A DNA stretch of 33,045 nt. Origin: an uncultured Clostridia bacterium (GTDB taxonomy: Bacteria > Bacillota > Clostridia > Christensenellales > Borkfalkiaceae). The notes under the pieces are model-generated. The model searched no databases. It had not been told where the DNA came from and saw nothing but the letters and a program-made list of their open reading frames with translations. Positions 15,733 through 23,504 of the stretch are shown here, in pieces. Location of the stretch: assembly GCA_947589555.1 (NCBI GenBank), contig CANQAZ010000011.1, forward strand, positions 1 to 33,045, in the 5' to 3' direction. Numbering within the stretch: the first letter of the stretch is position 1; every line of letters begins with the position of its first letter. The translations under genes and the position numbers were made by a program.

Positions 15733-15757
15733 CAAAAAAAATCCCGCAAAGCGGGAA
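15733..15757 (-). terminator. Terminator of the ecf-truA transcript
   Basis: CCCGC (15743-15747) and GCGGG (15751-15755) form a stem with a three-base loop. On the minus strand the stem is followed by ATTTTTTTT, an excellent U-run. It lies about 10 bases after the stop codon of the membrane protein gene at 15766. Confidence 0.85.
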
Positions 15758-15765
15758 ATTTTTTC

Positions 15766-16695
15766 TCAAAAATCGGGGAAGGGATCGTTGTTGTCGGGCG
15801 GAGCGCTCCCCGTCTGCCCCCCACCGCCCGTCGCGTTGCCGTCTGCGGGAGGCGTTCCGCCGAATTCGCTGCCGAAGGGATCCTCGGGCGGAGCGGACGG
15901 ACCGCTCTGCGGACCGTAATTGCCGCTCTGCGGGCCGTAGCCGCCGTTTTGGGGGCCGTAATTGCCGTACTGCTGTTGTTGCTGTTGCATTCTGTTCCGC
16001 AGGAAGGCATTGTAGTCCACGGGCTTATTTTTCCGTACGGCGAAGATGGCAAATCCCCGCCCCGGGAGCACGGCCGAAAGGAAGGTCATCATGAACGGAC
16101 TGCGCGCGTAATATTTGCGGTAGAAGGCAAAGAAGAGCATGCAGAAGAGGAACAGGACGACGAGGCTGAAAATGTAGTTGATGATGCCGAGGATATCGTA
16201 CTGCATGATGGGGACGATCCACCCCAACCCCGCCGCGGAAAGGGCCTCGGCCGATAAAACGGGGCGGATGATGTTTTCCGCGACGATCTCTTCGGTATAA
16301 AATCCGGGGTCGAGAACCAGCATGTTGACCACGACTTGAAACACGTTGAGCGCGACGAACGCGATCTCGCAGAGCATCGTCCACAGCCCGATGCGCTTAA
16401 CTTTTGCGTTGAAAACGGAGGTCTCCCCCGCGAGTTTGCCCGTAAGATAGGTGTTTGCAAAGGGGAAAAATCCCAGCCACGGGTAAGGATAGCCCGCGCG
16501 TTTGGCGAGGGTGTACAGCCCGAAGCCGCCGAACACGAGCCCGATGAGATAGAGCCCGAGCCCCACGCCGAGGGTGATCCACATATACAGCATTTCGATC
16601 CTGCAATAATCCACAAGCGTTTCGGCTTGCAGATCGATAAATTGCAGGACGTACTGCGGCACCGTGATCCATCCGATGATCCCAAACAGTTCCAT
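15766..16695 (-). CDS. Membrane protein with Gln/Gly/Tyr/Pro-rich cytoplasmic tail
   Basis: The 309-aa protein is not assigned to a named family. About four or five hydrophobic segments lie at residues 5-20, 38-60, 100-130 and 165-195, with a conserved-looking AKRAGYPYPWLGFFPFANTY stretch (about 64-83), a pattern seen in uncharacterised DUF-type membrane proteins of Gram-positive bacteria. After residue 235 the protein becomes disordered: six glutamines, repeats of YGPQ(S/N)G and a Pro/Gly/Asp-rich end. The ATG directly follows the truA stop, with GGGAGGAA inside truA, so translation is coupled. It is the last gene of the ecf transcript and stops just before the terminator. Function unknown. 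Confidence 0.75.
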   Translation of the reverse strand: MELFGIIGWITVPQYVLQFIDLQAETLVDYCRIEMLYMWITLGVGLGLYLIGLVFGGFGLYTLAKRAGYPYPWLGFFPFANTYLTGKLAGETSVFNAKVKRIGLWTMLCEIAFVALNVFQVVVNMLVLDPGFYTEEIVAENIIRPVLSAEALSAAGLGWIVPIMQYDILGIINYIFSLVVLFLFCMLFFAFYRKYYARSPFMMTFLSAVLPGRGFAIFAVRKNKPVDYNAFLRNRMQQQQQQYGNYGPQNGGYGPQSGNYGPQSGPSAPPEDPFGSEFGGTPPADGNATGGGGQTGSAPPDNNDPFPDF

Positions 16696-17469
16696 TTATT
16701 CCTCCCGCGGCGCTCCGAAGAGCGGAACGCCGTAATCGACATGTTCAAGGACGAGCCCCTTTGCGGGCATCGTCTTTGCAAGGAGCGCGCGCTCCCCCGT
16801 GCGGAAAGCGGCTTGCAAATTTTCTATACCCTTTCCGCACCCGATCGAAACAAGTTCGCCCGCAAGAATGCGCACCATGTTGTACAAAAAGCCGTTTCCC
16901 GTCACCCGAATTTCATACAAATCGAACAGCGTTTTGCCTGTTTTGCAAATTTCGGCCTCGTAAACGGTGCGGACCGAAGTTTTTGCGGAAGAGCCCGAAG
17001 CGCAGAAGGCCTTGAAGTCGTGCTCGCCCTCCACAAGGCGCGCCGCCGCCCGCATGGCGGCCAGATCGGGTGCAGTCTTGATGCGCACCGCATACCGCTC
17101 CAAGAGCGGCATTTCGCTCTCCGCCGTGTAAAAGCGGTAGCAATACGTCTTTTTCTTCGCCCCGCGCGTGCAGTCAAAGCCCTCGGGCGCCTCTGCGCTC
17201 TTCAAAACGCGCACGTCGGGGGGGAGCAGGCCGTTGAAGCGCTCCCGCAGTTTTTCGGGCGGGGTGGAAGTTTCGCCGTCCAGGTGGCACACCTGTCCCG
17301 CCGCGTGAACGCCCGCGTCCGTCCTGCCGCTCGCCGCGACCCGCGTGGGCGCGCCGAAAATTTCCGCCGCTCCCTCTTCGAGCACGCTCTGCACCGTCCT
17401 GCCGTTTTTCTGCCGCTGAAAGCCCGAAAAGTGCGTGCCGTCGTATTGTACAAGCAAAACGTATCTCAT
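16696..17469 (-). CDS. truA: tRNA pseudouridine(38-40) synthase TruA
   Basis: The 257-aa enzyme isomerises uridines 38-40 in the tRNA anticodon arm. Family motifs are LLVQYDGTHFSGFQRQ (5-20), ASGRTDAGVHA with the catalytic Asp51, CTRGAKKKTYCYRFY in the middle and TGNGFLYNMVRILAG near the C-terminus. The ATG at 17469 overlaps the ecfT stop as ATGA. A second ATG four codons upstream (17481) has a slightly better GAGG and cannot be excluded. The link of truA with the ecfA1-ecfA2-ecfT genes is common in Bacillota. Confidence 0.96.
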   Translation of the reverse strand: MRYVLLVQYDGTHFSGFQRQKNGRTVQSVLEEGAAEIFGAPTRVAASGRTDAGVHAAGQVCHLDGETSTPPEKLRERFNGLLPPDVRVLKSAEAPEGFDCTRGAKKKTYCYRFYTAESEMPLLERYAVRIKTAPDLAAMRAAARLVEGEHDFKAFCASGSSAKTSVRTVYEAEICKTGKTLFDLYEIRVTGNGFLYNMVRILAGELVSIGCGKGIENLQAAFRTGERALLAKTMPAKGLVLEHVDYGVPLFGAPREE

Positions 17470-18287
17470 ACCGGCAACCATAAAAAGGCCTCGTACACGT
17501 TGAAGAGCACAACGCCCGTGATGAGCGCGGCGCCCACGAAAAATCCGATGAGGTCGCGCCACGTAAAGCGCAATTTTTTATATTTGGTGCGCTTTTTGCT
17601 CGCCATGTAACAGCGGGCGTCCATCGCGTCGCCGAGTTCGTCGGCGCGGCGGAAGGCCGAAAGGATGAGGGGCACCAGAATGGGCACGACGGCGCGGATC
17701 TTTTTGATGAGCCCCCCGCCCTCGATGTCTCCCCCGCGCGCCTTCTGGGCGCTGCGGATGCGCTCCGTCTCCTCCATGAGAACGGGGATCATGCGCAGGG
17801 CAATGCTCATCACGTCGGCGAGGATGTGCACGGGAATTTTGATCCACGTCAGCGGCTTCAACAGGCTCTCGATGCCGTCGGTGAGCGAAACGGGGGTCGT
17901 CGTGTAAGTGAGCATGGAGGAGCAGGTCACAAGGAGGATGAGGCGGCACACGAGAAAAGCGGAAAAGACGATGCCCTCTTTGGAAACGCACAGGATGCCG
18001 TACTGCCAGTACACCGTTTCCCCCGTGCGGAAAAAAGCATTGATGACCGCCGTAAAGAGGACGAGGAAGAGCACGCCGCGGATGGCGCGCAAAACTTTCA
18101 GAATGGGCACGCGCGAAAAGGCGATGGCGAGAAGGAGCACGACAAGGCAGGCCGCAAGGCCGTAAAAATTCCGCGCGAGGAAGATCGCCACGATGTAGGC
18201 GATGAGGAAGAGAAGTTTGAGGCGGGGGTCCATGTTGTGGACGAAGGACTTGACGGGATAATACTGCCCGAAGGAGACGTCTTTCAT
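17466..18287 (-). CDS. ecfT: Energy-coupling factor transmembrane protein EcfT
   Basis: The 273-aa protein is the scaffold of the ECF vitamin/metal uptake complex, joining the two ATPases to exchangeable substrate-binding S proteins. It has hydrophobic segments near 25-57, 70-85, 105-125 and 245-265, with a cytoplasmic coupling part containing the two signature motifs that contact the ATPases, ARG at 183-185 and ARC at 224-226. The second differs from the usual ARG by its Cys. The start overlaps the ecfA2 stop as ATGA, with GGGGG about 8 bases upstream. No S component is next to it, as expected for group II systems with dispersed S genes. Confidence 0.95.
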   Translation of the reverse strand: MKDVSFGQYYPVKSFVHNMDPRLKLLFLIAYIVAIFLARNFYGLAACLVVLLLAIAFSRVPILKVLRAIRGVLFLVLFTAVINAFFRTGETVYWQYGILCVSKEGIVFSAFLVCRLILLVTCSSMLTYTTTPVSLTDGIESLLKPLTWIKIPVHILADVMSIALRMIPVLMEETERIRSAQKARGGDIEGGGLIKKIRAVVPILVPLILSAFRRADELGDAMDARCYMASKKRTKYKKLRFTWRDLIGFFVGAALITGVVLFNVYEAFLWLPV

Positions 18288-19207
18288 GCGTTTTCCCCCT
18301 TCAAGGCGACGACTTTGCGGATGAGATCCTCCACCGTAAAATCGCAGTCCACTTCAATTCCCCTCTCTTTCAGCGCGGCGCACAGTTTTGCCGTGAGGGG
18401 GATATCGAGCCCCAGCGCGAGAAGTTCGTCCGTCATTTTGAAGAGGGACGCGGGCGGCAGGGCGTACACCACTCTACCTTCCGAAAAGACGGCGGCGCGG
18501 GTGCAGTTTTCGGCGATCTCGTCCATGTCGTGGGAGACGATGACGACAGTCTTGCACCATTCCCTGTGCAGGCGGTGCAAAAGTTCCATCACCTCGCGTT
18601 TACCGAGGGGATCGAGGCCCGCGGCGGGCTCGTCGAGGATGAGCACTTCGGGCTTCGTGACGATGACGCCCGCAATGGCCACGCGGCGCTTCTGCCCGCC
18701 CGAAAGGTCGAAGGGCGATTTTTCGGCGACCTCGCCGTAGTCGAGCCCGACGATTTCGAGGGCGGCGCGCACGGCGGCCTCCGTCTCCGCGGGGGTGAGT
18801 TTCTTGTCCGAAAAATTTTTGAGCCCGTAGGCGACGTCCTCTTTCACCGTCTCGGCAAAGAGTTGATACTCGGGATATTGAAATACCATGCCCACCCTTT
18901 TGCGGAGGGCGCGGAAGTCCGTTTTTTTCGAGGAAAGGTCAAACTCCCCCACCGTGAGCACGGTCGCGGGCGGGGCGGGGCGGCCCTTTTTCGCCTTCGG
19001 CCGTTTGGGCCGCCGCTTTTTGGAGGCGGGCAGGCGGATGAGGCCGTTGAGGTGTTGCACAAAGGTGGATTTTCCGCTTCCCGTGTGCCCGATGATGCCG
19101 AAAAACTCCCCCTCCTCGATGGTCAGCGTAACGTCGTCGAGCGCCTTCACGGCGAAGGGAGATTTGGGATTGTAGGTATAACTCAAATGCTCCGCGACGA
19201 TACGCAC
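18284..19207 (-). CDS. ecfA2: ECF transporter ATPase EcfA2 with basic insertion
   Basis: The 307-aa ABC ATPase shows Walker A GHTGSGKS (40-47), Q-loop Q110, signature LSGGQ (168-172), Walker B VLILDEP with D192 and E193, and an SHDMDE switch. The C-terminal extension typical of ECF ATPases follows. Residues about 61-81 are an extra, very basic and proline-rich stretch (KKRRPKRPKAKKGR) between the P-loop helix and the next beta strand; this accounts for the protein being about 20 residues longer than usual. The start is GTG at 19207 with GGAGG ten bases upstream, overlapping the 3' end of ecfA1 by 25 bases. No downstream ATG fits better, since the ABC fold begins at once. Confidence 0.93.
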   Translation of the reverse strand: MRIVAEHLSYTYNPKSPFAVKALDDVTLTIEEGEFFGIIGHTGSGKSTFVQHLNGLIRLPASKKRRPKRPKAKKGRPAPPATVLTVGEFDLSSKKTDFRALRKRVGMVFQYPEYQLFAETVKEDVAYGLKNFSDKKLTPAETEAAVRAALEIVGLDYGEVAEKSPFDLSGGQKRRVAIAGVIVTKPEVLILDEPAAGLDPLGKREVMELLHRLHREWCKTVVIVSHDMDEIAENCTRAAVFSEGRVVYALPPASLFKMTDELLALGLDIPLTAKLCAALKERGIEVDCDFTVEDLIRKVVALKGENA

Positions 19208-20016
19208 TGCGCAATTTCCTCCGCAAGTTTTTCCACATCCAACGTATCGCCGACGGGGATCCCGCCTTCGCGGAGCCCCTTGCAGATCTGCCCGATGCGG
19301 GGCAGGGCGAGATTATACGTCAAAAGTTCTTCATGGCGGGAGAAGATGTCGGCGGGCGTCCCCTCCATGACGATCTCCCCCTTGTTCATCACCACGGCGC
19401 GGTCGGCAAGCAGGGCCTCTTCCAAGAAATGGGTGATGAGCACCACGGTGATGTGCTCCTCCTTGTTGAGGCGCAGAACAACGTCCGTGATCTCCCGCCG
19501 CCCGCGGGGATCGAGCATGGCGGTGGATTCGTCGAGTATCATGACTTTGGGCTTCAACGCAAGCACGCCCGCAATGGCCACCCGCTGTTTCTGCCCCCCC
19601 GAAAGGCGGGAGATGGTCGCATGGCGGTGCGTCTCCATGCCCACCGCCTTCAAGGCAAAATCGATGCGCTTGCCGATCTCCTCGCGGGGGAGGCCGACGT
19701 TTTCGGCGCCGAACGCCACGTCGTCCTCCACGATGGAGGCGACGGCCTGGTTATCGGGATTCTGGAAGACGATGCCCACGTTTTTGCGCACTTCGTACAG
19801 ATTTTTCTGTTCGACGGGCATGCCGAGCGCAAAGATCTCCCCCCCGTCGGCCTCCAACAGGCCGTCGGAAAGGCGCGCGAGGGTCGATTTCCCGCTCCCG
19901 TTGTGGCCGAGCACGGCGACAAATTCGCCCTCTTCCACGGAAAAATTCAAATTTCGGATGGCAAACGCATCTTTCCCGTAGGAAAAACTCACGTTGCGGA
20001 ATTCAAGCGCTTTCAT
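19183..20016 (-). CDS. ecfA1: ECF transporter ATPase EcfA1
   Basis: The 277-aa ABC ATPase pairs with EcfA2. Walker A is GHNGSGKS (37-44), signature LSGGQ (138-142), Walker B VMILDES with D162 and the catalytic E163; the Ser after the Glu and the following TAMLDP are typical of EcfA1. The ATG at 20016 is chosen because the family start MKALEFRNVSFSY lies there and the promoter covers the upstream in-frame sequence. The leader is only about 18 bases and has no Shine-Dalgarno sequence, unlike the neighbours. This is the first gene of the ecfA1-ecfA2-ecfT-truA-membrane protein transcript. Confidence 0.95.
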   Translation of the reverse strand: MKALEFRNVSFSYGKDAFAIRNLNFSVEEGEFVAVLGHNGSGKSTLARLSDGLLEADGGEIFALGMPVEQKNLYEVRKNVGIVFQNPDNQAVASIVEDDVAFGAENVGLPREEIGKRIDFALKAVGMETHRHATISRLSGGQKQRVAIAGVLALKPKVMILDESTAMLDPRGRREITDVVLRLNKEEHITVVLITHFLEEALLADRAVVMNKGEIVMEGTPADIFSRHEELLTYNLALPRIGQICKGLREGGIPVGDTLDVEKLAEEIAQCVSSRSI

Positions 20017-20040
20017 GATCGCAAAAAAATTTCGGCTTTT

Positions 20041-20069
20041 ATTATAGCAAATCCGCATGGTTTTTTCAA
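20041..20069 (-). promoter_or_regulatory. Promoter of the ecfA1 transcript
   Basis: On the minus strand TTGAAA (20064-20069) and a perfect TATAAT (20041-20046) are 17 bases apart. The predicted start near 20034 leaves a leader of about 18 bases, too short for a riboswitch; vitamin control, if any, is not at this mRNA leader. Confidence 0.85.
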
Positions 20070-20160
20070 TGAAAACGGGGCAAAAATTGCGAAAAAAAAG
20101 AGTGTTTTCCGCGGCGGGAGCCGAATTTTTCAAAATTTCGCGCAATTTCGTTTCAGCTGT

Positions 20161-20189
20161 TTGACAAACGTGCCGCTTTGGATTACAAT
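20161..20189 (+). promoter_or_regulatory. Promoter of the GNAT gene
   Basis: TTGACA (20161-20166) and TACAAT (20184-20189) are spaced by 17 bases, close to the ideal sigma-A promoter. Transcription would start near 20196, only about 12 bases before the ATG at 20208. It is divergent from the ecfA1 promoter, with about 90 AT-rich bases between them. Confidence 0.88.
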
Positions 20190-20207
20190 GTTCTCACGGA
20201 GACAGCC

Positions 20208-21332
20208 ATGACGCAAATACATATCGAAGAAGTCCATACGCGCGCACAAAGGAAGCAATTCATCAACTTCCCCCTCAAATTGTATAAAAAAGATCCCTGC
20301 TTCGTCCCTCCCCTCTACATGGACGAAAAGAAAATTTTCAAAAAAAATTATTCCTATCTGGAACAGGCTGAAGCGGTGTACTACCTCGCCTACCGCGAAA
20401 AAAAGGTCGTCGGCAGGATCTCGGGCATCCTGCAACGGGTGGCCAACAAAAAGTGGGGGCAGAAACGGGTACGCTTCACCCGCTTTGACTGCATCGACGA
20501 TCAGGAGGTCGCAAACGCCCTCTTCGGCGCGGTCGAGCGCTGGGCCAAGAGCAAGGGCATGGAAGAGGTCGTTGGTCCCCTCGGCTTTTCCGATTTGGAG
20601 CGCGAAGGGCTCCTCATCGAAGGCTTCGACGAACTCGCCACCTTCGAGGAACAGTACAACTATCCTTACTATCAAAAACTCATCGAAAATGCGGGCTATC
20701 AAAAAGAGGTGGACTGGATCGAGCACAAACTCTATCTGCCCAAAGAGCGGGACGAGCGTCTCCCCCGCCTTTCTCAAAAAATTCTGGACCGCTACGGGCT
20801 CCACATGAGCGAGGCGAAGAATACCCGCGAATTTTTGAAAAAATACGCCGATAAATTCTTTGAAGTGCTCGACGAATCGTACGATAAGATCTACGGCACG
20901 GTCCCCTTCACCGAGAGCATGAAAAAGGAACTCATCGTCAACTTCAAACTCGTCATCGACTTGAAGTTTATTCGGGTCATTCTCGATAAAGATGAGCGTC
21001 CCGTGTGCTTCGGGATCTGCTTTGCCTCCCTTGCAAAGGCGTTGCAAAAGTCGGGCGGCCGCCTGACCCTCCCCGCCCTCTTCCGCGTACTCAAAGCGAT
21101 CAAAAAACCGAAGATCATCGACCTCGCCCTCATCGGCGTGGTGGAAGAATACAGAATGAAGGGGGTCAGTTCGGTGCTGATCCACGAACTCATCAAAATG
21201 CTCGACGAAAACGGCGTGGAGTACTGCGAGACCAACCTCAATCTCGAAGATAATTACAGCATCCACAACATGTGGAAGTCCTTCGATAGCGTCCAGCACA
21301 AGCGCCGCCGCTGTTTCATCAAAACGGTTTAA
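20208..21332 (+). CDS. GNAT-like protein of the YghO type
   Basis: The 374-aa protein resembles the YghO group of GNAT-fold proteins. The N-terminal signature FINFPLKLYKKDPCFVPPL is followed by AEAVYYLAYREKKVVGRISG, the first GNAT-like beta sheet. A second half (about 240-370) contains GVVEEYRMKGVSSVLIHEL, a motif A acetyl-CoA pyrophosphate loop pattern (YRMKGVS), and ends ETNLNLEDNYSIHNMWKSF. Substrate unknown. The ATG at 20208 has GGAG 8 bases upstream; an in-frame TTG at 20178 is rejected because it lies in the promoter. It is monocistronic, with its own terminator. Confidence 0.85.
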   Translation: MTQIHIEEVHTRAQRKQFINFPLKLYKKDPCFVPPLYMDEKKIFKKNYSYLEQAEAVYYLAYREKKVVGRISGILQRVANKKWGQKRVRFTRFDCIDDQEVANALFGAVERWAKSKGMEEVVGPLGFSDLEREGLLIEGFDELATFEEQYNYPYYQKLIENAGYQKEVDWIEHKLYLPKERDERLPRLSQKILDRYGLHMSEAKNTREFLKKYADKFFEVLDESYDKIYGTVPFTESMKKELIVNFKLVIDLKFIRVILDKDERPVCFGICFASLAKALQKSGGRLTLPALFRVLKAIKKPKIIDLALIGVVEEYRMKGVSSVLIHELIKMLDENGVEYCETNLNLEDNYSIHNMWKSFDSVQHKRRRCFIKTV

Positions 21333-21396
21333 GACGGAACACGGGCCGTCCATAAAATTCCGTAAATATCCGAAAATATCCGTAAAAATAAGGAAA

Positions 21397-21432
21397 GCGC
21401 CGCGCGGGTCCCATTCCCGCGCGGCGCCTTTT
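21397..21432. terminator. Bidirectional terminator between the GNAT gene and V-ATPase operon
   Basis: A perfect 12-bp stem, GCGCCGCGCGGG (21397-21408) with CCCGCGCGGCGC (21416-21427), is followed by CTTTTCTT on the plus strand and by TTTCCTTATTTTT on the minus strand. It can end both convergent transcripts. Upstream, AAATATCCG-like 9-mers are repeated at 21364-21385. Confidence 0.88.
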
Positions 21433-21460
21433 CTTGTTCTCCTTTCCGAAAAACCCCTTC

Positions 21461-22087
21461 TCACATCCCGCCCGGCTTCACCTTCATCAGGCGCACGAGG
21501 GCGGCGCGCTCGTTTTCGTCGAGTTTATCGCGGATGTATTTGATGGTCTCTTCGAGTTGGGGGATCATGACGTATTCGAGGGCGTTGACGCGCCGCTTGT
21601 TGCGCTCTATCTCCACGGCGAGCAAGCGCACCGCCTTCTCCACTTCGGCAAGGCGCATGAGGGTGGGCAAAAGCGCCGCGATCTCCCGCACTGATTCGTC
21701 CGCCTCGCTCGTCATCTCGGAAAAGGCGTACGGCAGGACGGCGTCGCTCTTTTCGGGTGCGGAAAGGCGGATGGCGGGCACTTCCACCCCCATGATGCTC
21801 TCCGTGCCGAGTTCGGCTTCGACCGCGACGGAGGGCATCGCAAGGGCCGTCTCCTGCACGTAGGAAGGGGTCAGCGCGCCCGCAAGCGCAAATTGTTTCA
21901 TCGCGGCCGAAAGCGCCCCTTCCGCCTCGTCGCGGAGCCGTTTATCCTCGCGCAGGAGCACGGTAAAGCGGCGCACCATCTCGTCCGACTTATCTTTGAG
22001 GAGTTTATGTCCCCTTTGGGCGGTGGAGAGGCGCGCTTTGAGTTTTTTCAACTCCATGCGGGTGGGATTTACGTTCAGTCTTGCCAT
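21461..22087 (-). CDS. ntpD: V-type ATPase subunit D
   Basis: The 208-aa protein is the central-stalk rotor subunit D, two long helices that turn inside the A3B3 head. The N-terminal pattern (N)VNPTRMELKKLKARLSTAQRGHKLLKDKSDEM and the C-terminal helix RRVNALEYVMIPQLEETIKYIRDKLDENER are characteristic. It is the last gene of the operon. Forty-nine bases separate it from ntpB, including a GC hairpin (CGGCCC/GGGCCG around 22111-22130), and the ribosome binding site is weak (TTTGGAAAA), so its translation may be lower than that of its neighbours. Confidence 0.95.
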   Translation of the reverse strand: MARLNVNPTRMELKKLKARLSTAQRGHKLLKDKSDEMVRRFTVLLREDKRLRDEAEGALSAAMKQFALAGALTPSYVQETALAMPSVAVEAELGTESIMGVEVPAIRLSAPEKSDAVLPYAFSEMTSEADESVREIAALLPTLMRLAEVEKAVRLLAVEIERNKRRVNALEYVMIPQLEETIKYIRDKLDENERAALVRLMKVKPGGM

Positions 22088-22136
22088 CGTTTTTCCAAAC
22101 GGCCGCCGCGGCCCCTGTTTCCGGGCCGTCGGGCGC

Positions 22137-23504
22137 TCATTTCATATATTTTTCGATATATTCGGTGCGGATGCGTTTGAGTTCGCTCTTCGGGAGGATC
22201 TTCAACAGTTTCCAGCCGAGGTCGAGGGTCTCTTCGATCGTCCTGTCCGTCTCAAAGCCCTGGTTCACGTACTCCTTTTCAAAGGCCTCCGCAAATTTGG
22301 CGTAGAGTTTATCGGTATCCGAAAGGGCCGCCTCGCCGAGGATGGCGGAAAGTTCCTTGCTCTCCTTGCCGCGCGCGTAGGCCGCAAACAGTTGGTTCAT
22401 GGTGTCGGCGTGGTCCTCGCGGGTCTTGCCCGCGCCGATGCCCTTATCTTTGAGGCGGGAGAGGGAGGGCAAAACGTCGATGGGCGGATTGAGCCCCTTT
22501 TTGTAGAGGTCGCGGGAAAGGATGATCTGTCCCTCCGTGATGTACCCCGTCAAATCGGGGATGGGGTGGGTCTTGTCGTCCTCGGGCATGGTGAGAATGG
22601 GGATCTGGGTGATGGAGCCCTCCGCGCCGCGGATCCTGCCCGCCCTCTCGTAGAGGGTCGCAAGGTCGGTATAGAGGTACCCGGGGTAGCCGCGGCGGCC
22701 GGGGATCTCCTTTCTCGCCGCCGAGACCTCCCGGAGAGCCTCCGCGTAGTTTGTGATGTCCGTCATGATGACGAGCACGTGCATGCCGCAGGTAAAGGCG
22801 AGGTATTCGGCGCAGGTGAGGGCGATGCGGGGGGTCGCGATGCGCTCCACGGCGGGGTCGTTGGCGAGGTTGGTAAAGAGCACCGTCCTCTCGATCGCAC
22901 CCGTCCGTTCAAAGTCCTCCACAAAGTACTGCGCCTCTTCAAAGGTAATGCCGATCGCGGCGAACACGACGGCGAATTTGCCCTCCGAGCCCCTCACTTT
23001 CGCCTGCCGCGCGATCTGCGCCGCAAGTTCGGCATGCGGAAGCCCGCTCATCGAAAAGACGGGGAGTTTCTGCCCGCGCACCAGCGTATTCAAACCGTCG
23101 ATCGCGGAGATGCCCGTCTCGATGAACTCGTTGGGGTAGTCGCGCGCGGCGGGATTGATGGGCTCGCCGTTGATATCGAGCAATTTTTCGGGAATGACGG
23201 GCGCTCCGCCGTCGCGGGGGTTGCCCATCCCGTCGAACACCCTGCCGAGCATATCGCGGGAGACGCCGAGTTGTTGCGCATGCCCCAAAAAGCGGACTTT
23301 GGCCGTAGATACCCGCAAGCCCTGCGAACTCGTAAAGAGTTGCACCACCGCCTTATCGCGGTTGACTTCGAGCACCTTCCCCCGCCGCACTTCTCCGTCG
23401 GCGCAGAGGATATCCACAAGTTCGTTGTAGGTGACCCCCTCCACGTTCTCCACGAGCATGAGGGGCCCCACCACTTCGCGGATCGTCTTATATTCCTTAT
23501 ACAT
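22137..23504 (-). CDS. ntpB: V-type ATPase subunit B
   Basis: The 455-aa protein is the non-catalytic nucleotide-binding-fold subunit of the V1 head. It starts [24 protein letters not shown], contains [30 protein letters not shown] and the [20 protein letters not shown] region typical of the family, and lacks an intact Walker A as expected. Its ATG lies 8 bases before the end of ntpA, and GGGGAGGAG precedes it inside ntpA, giving overlapping, coupled translation that suits the equal A:B ratio. Length is normal. Confidence 0.97.
   Translation of the reverse strand: MYKEYKTIREVVGPLMLVENVEGVTYNELVDILCADGEVRRGKVLEVNRDKAVVQLFTSSQGLRVSTAKVRFLGHAQQLGVSRDMLGRVFDGMGNPRDGGAPVIPEKLLDINGEPINPAARDYPNEFIETGISAIDGLNTLVRGQKLPVFSMSGLPHAELAAQIARQAKVRGSEGKFAVVFAAIGITFEEAQYFVEDFERTGAIERTVLFTNLANDPAVERIATPRIALTCAEYLAFTCGMHVLVIMTDITNYAEALREVSAARKEIPGRRGYPGYLYTDLATLYERAGRIRGAEGSITQIPILTMPEDDKTHPIPDLTGYITEGQIILSRDLYKKGLNPPIDVLPSLSRLKDKGIGAGKTREDHADTMNQLFAAYARGKESKELSAILGEAALSDTDKLYAKFAEAFEKEYVNQGFETDRTIEETLDLGWKLLKILPKSELKRIRTEYIEKYMK

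Noticed and set aside
23497..23504. Possible frameshift at the ntpA/ntpB overlap
   Set aside because: Both reading frames are complete and the 8-base overlap has a normal ribosome binding site; it is ordinary coupling.
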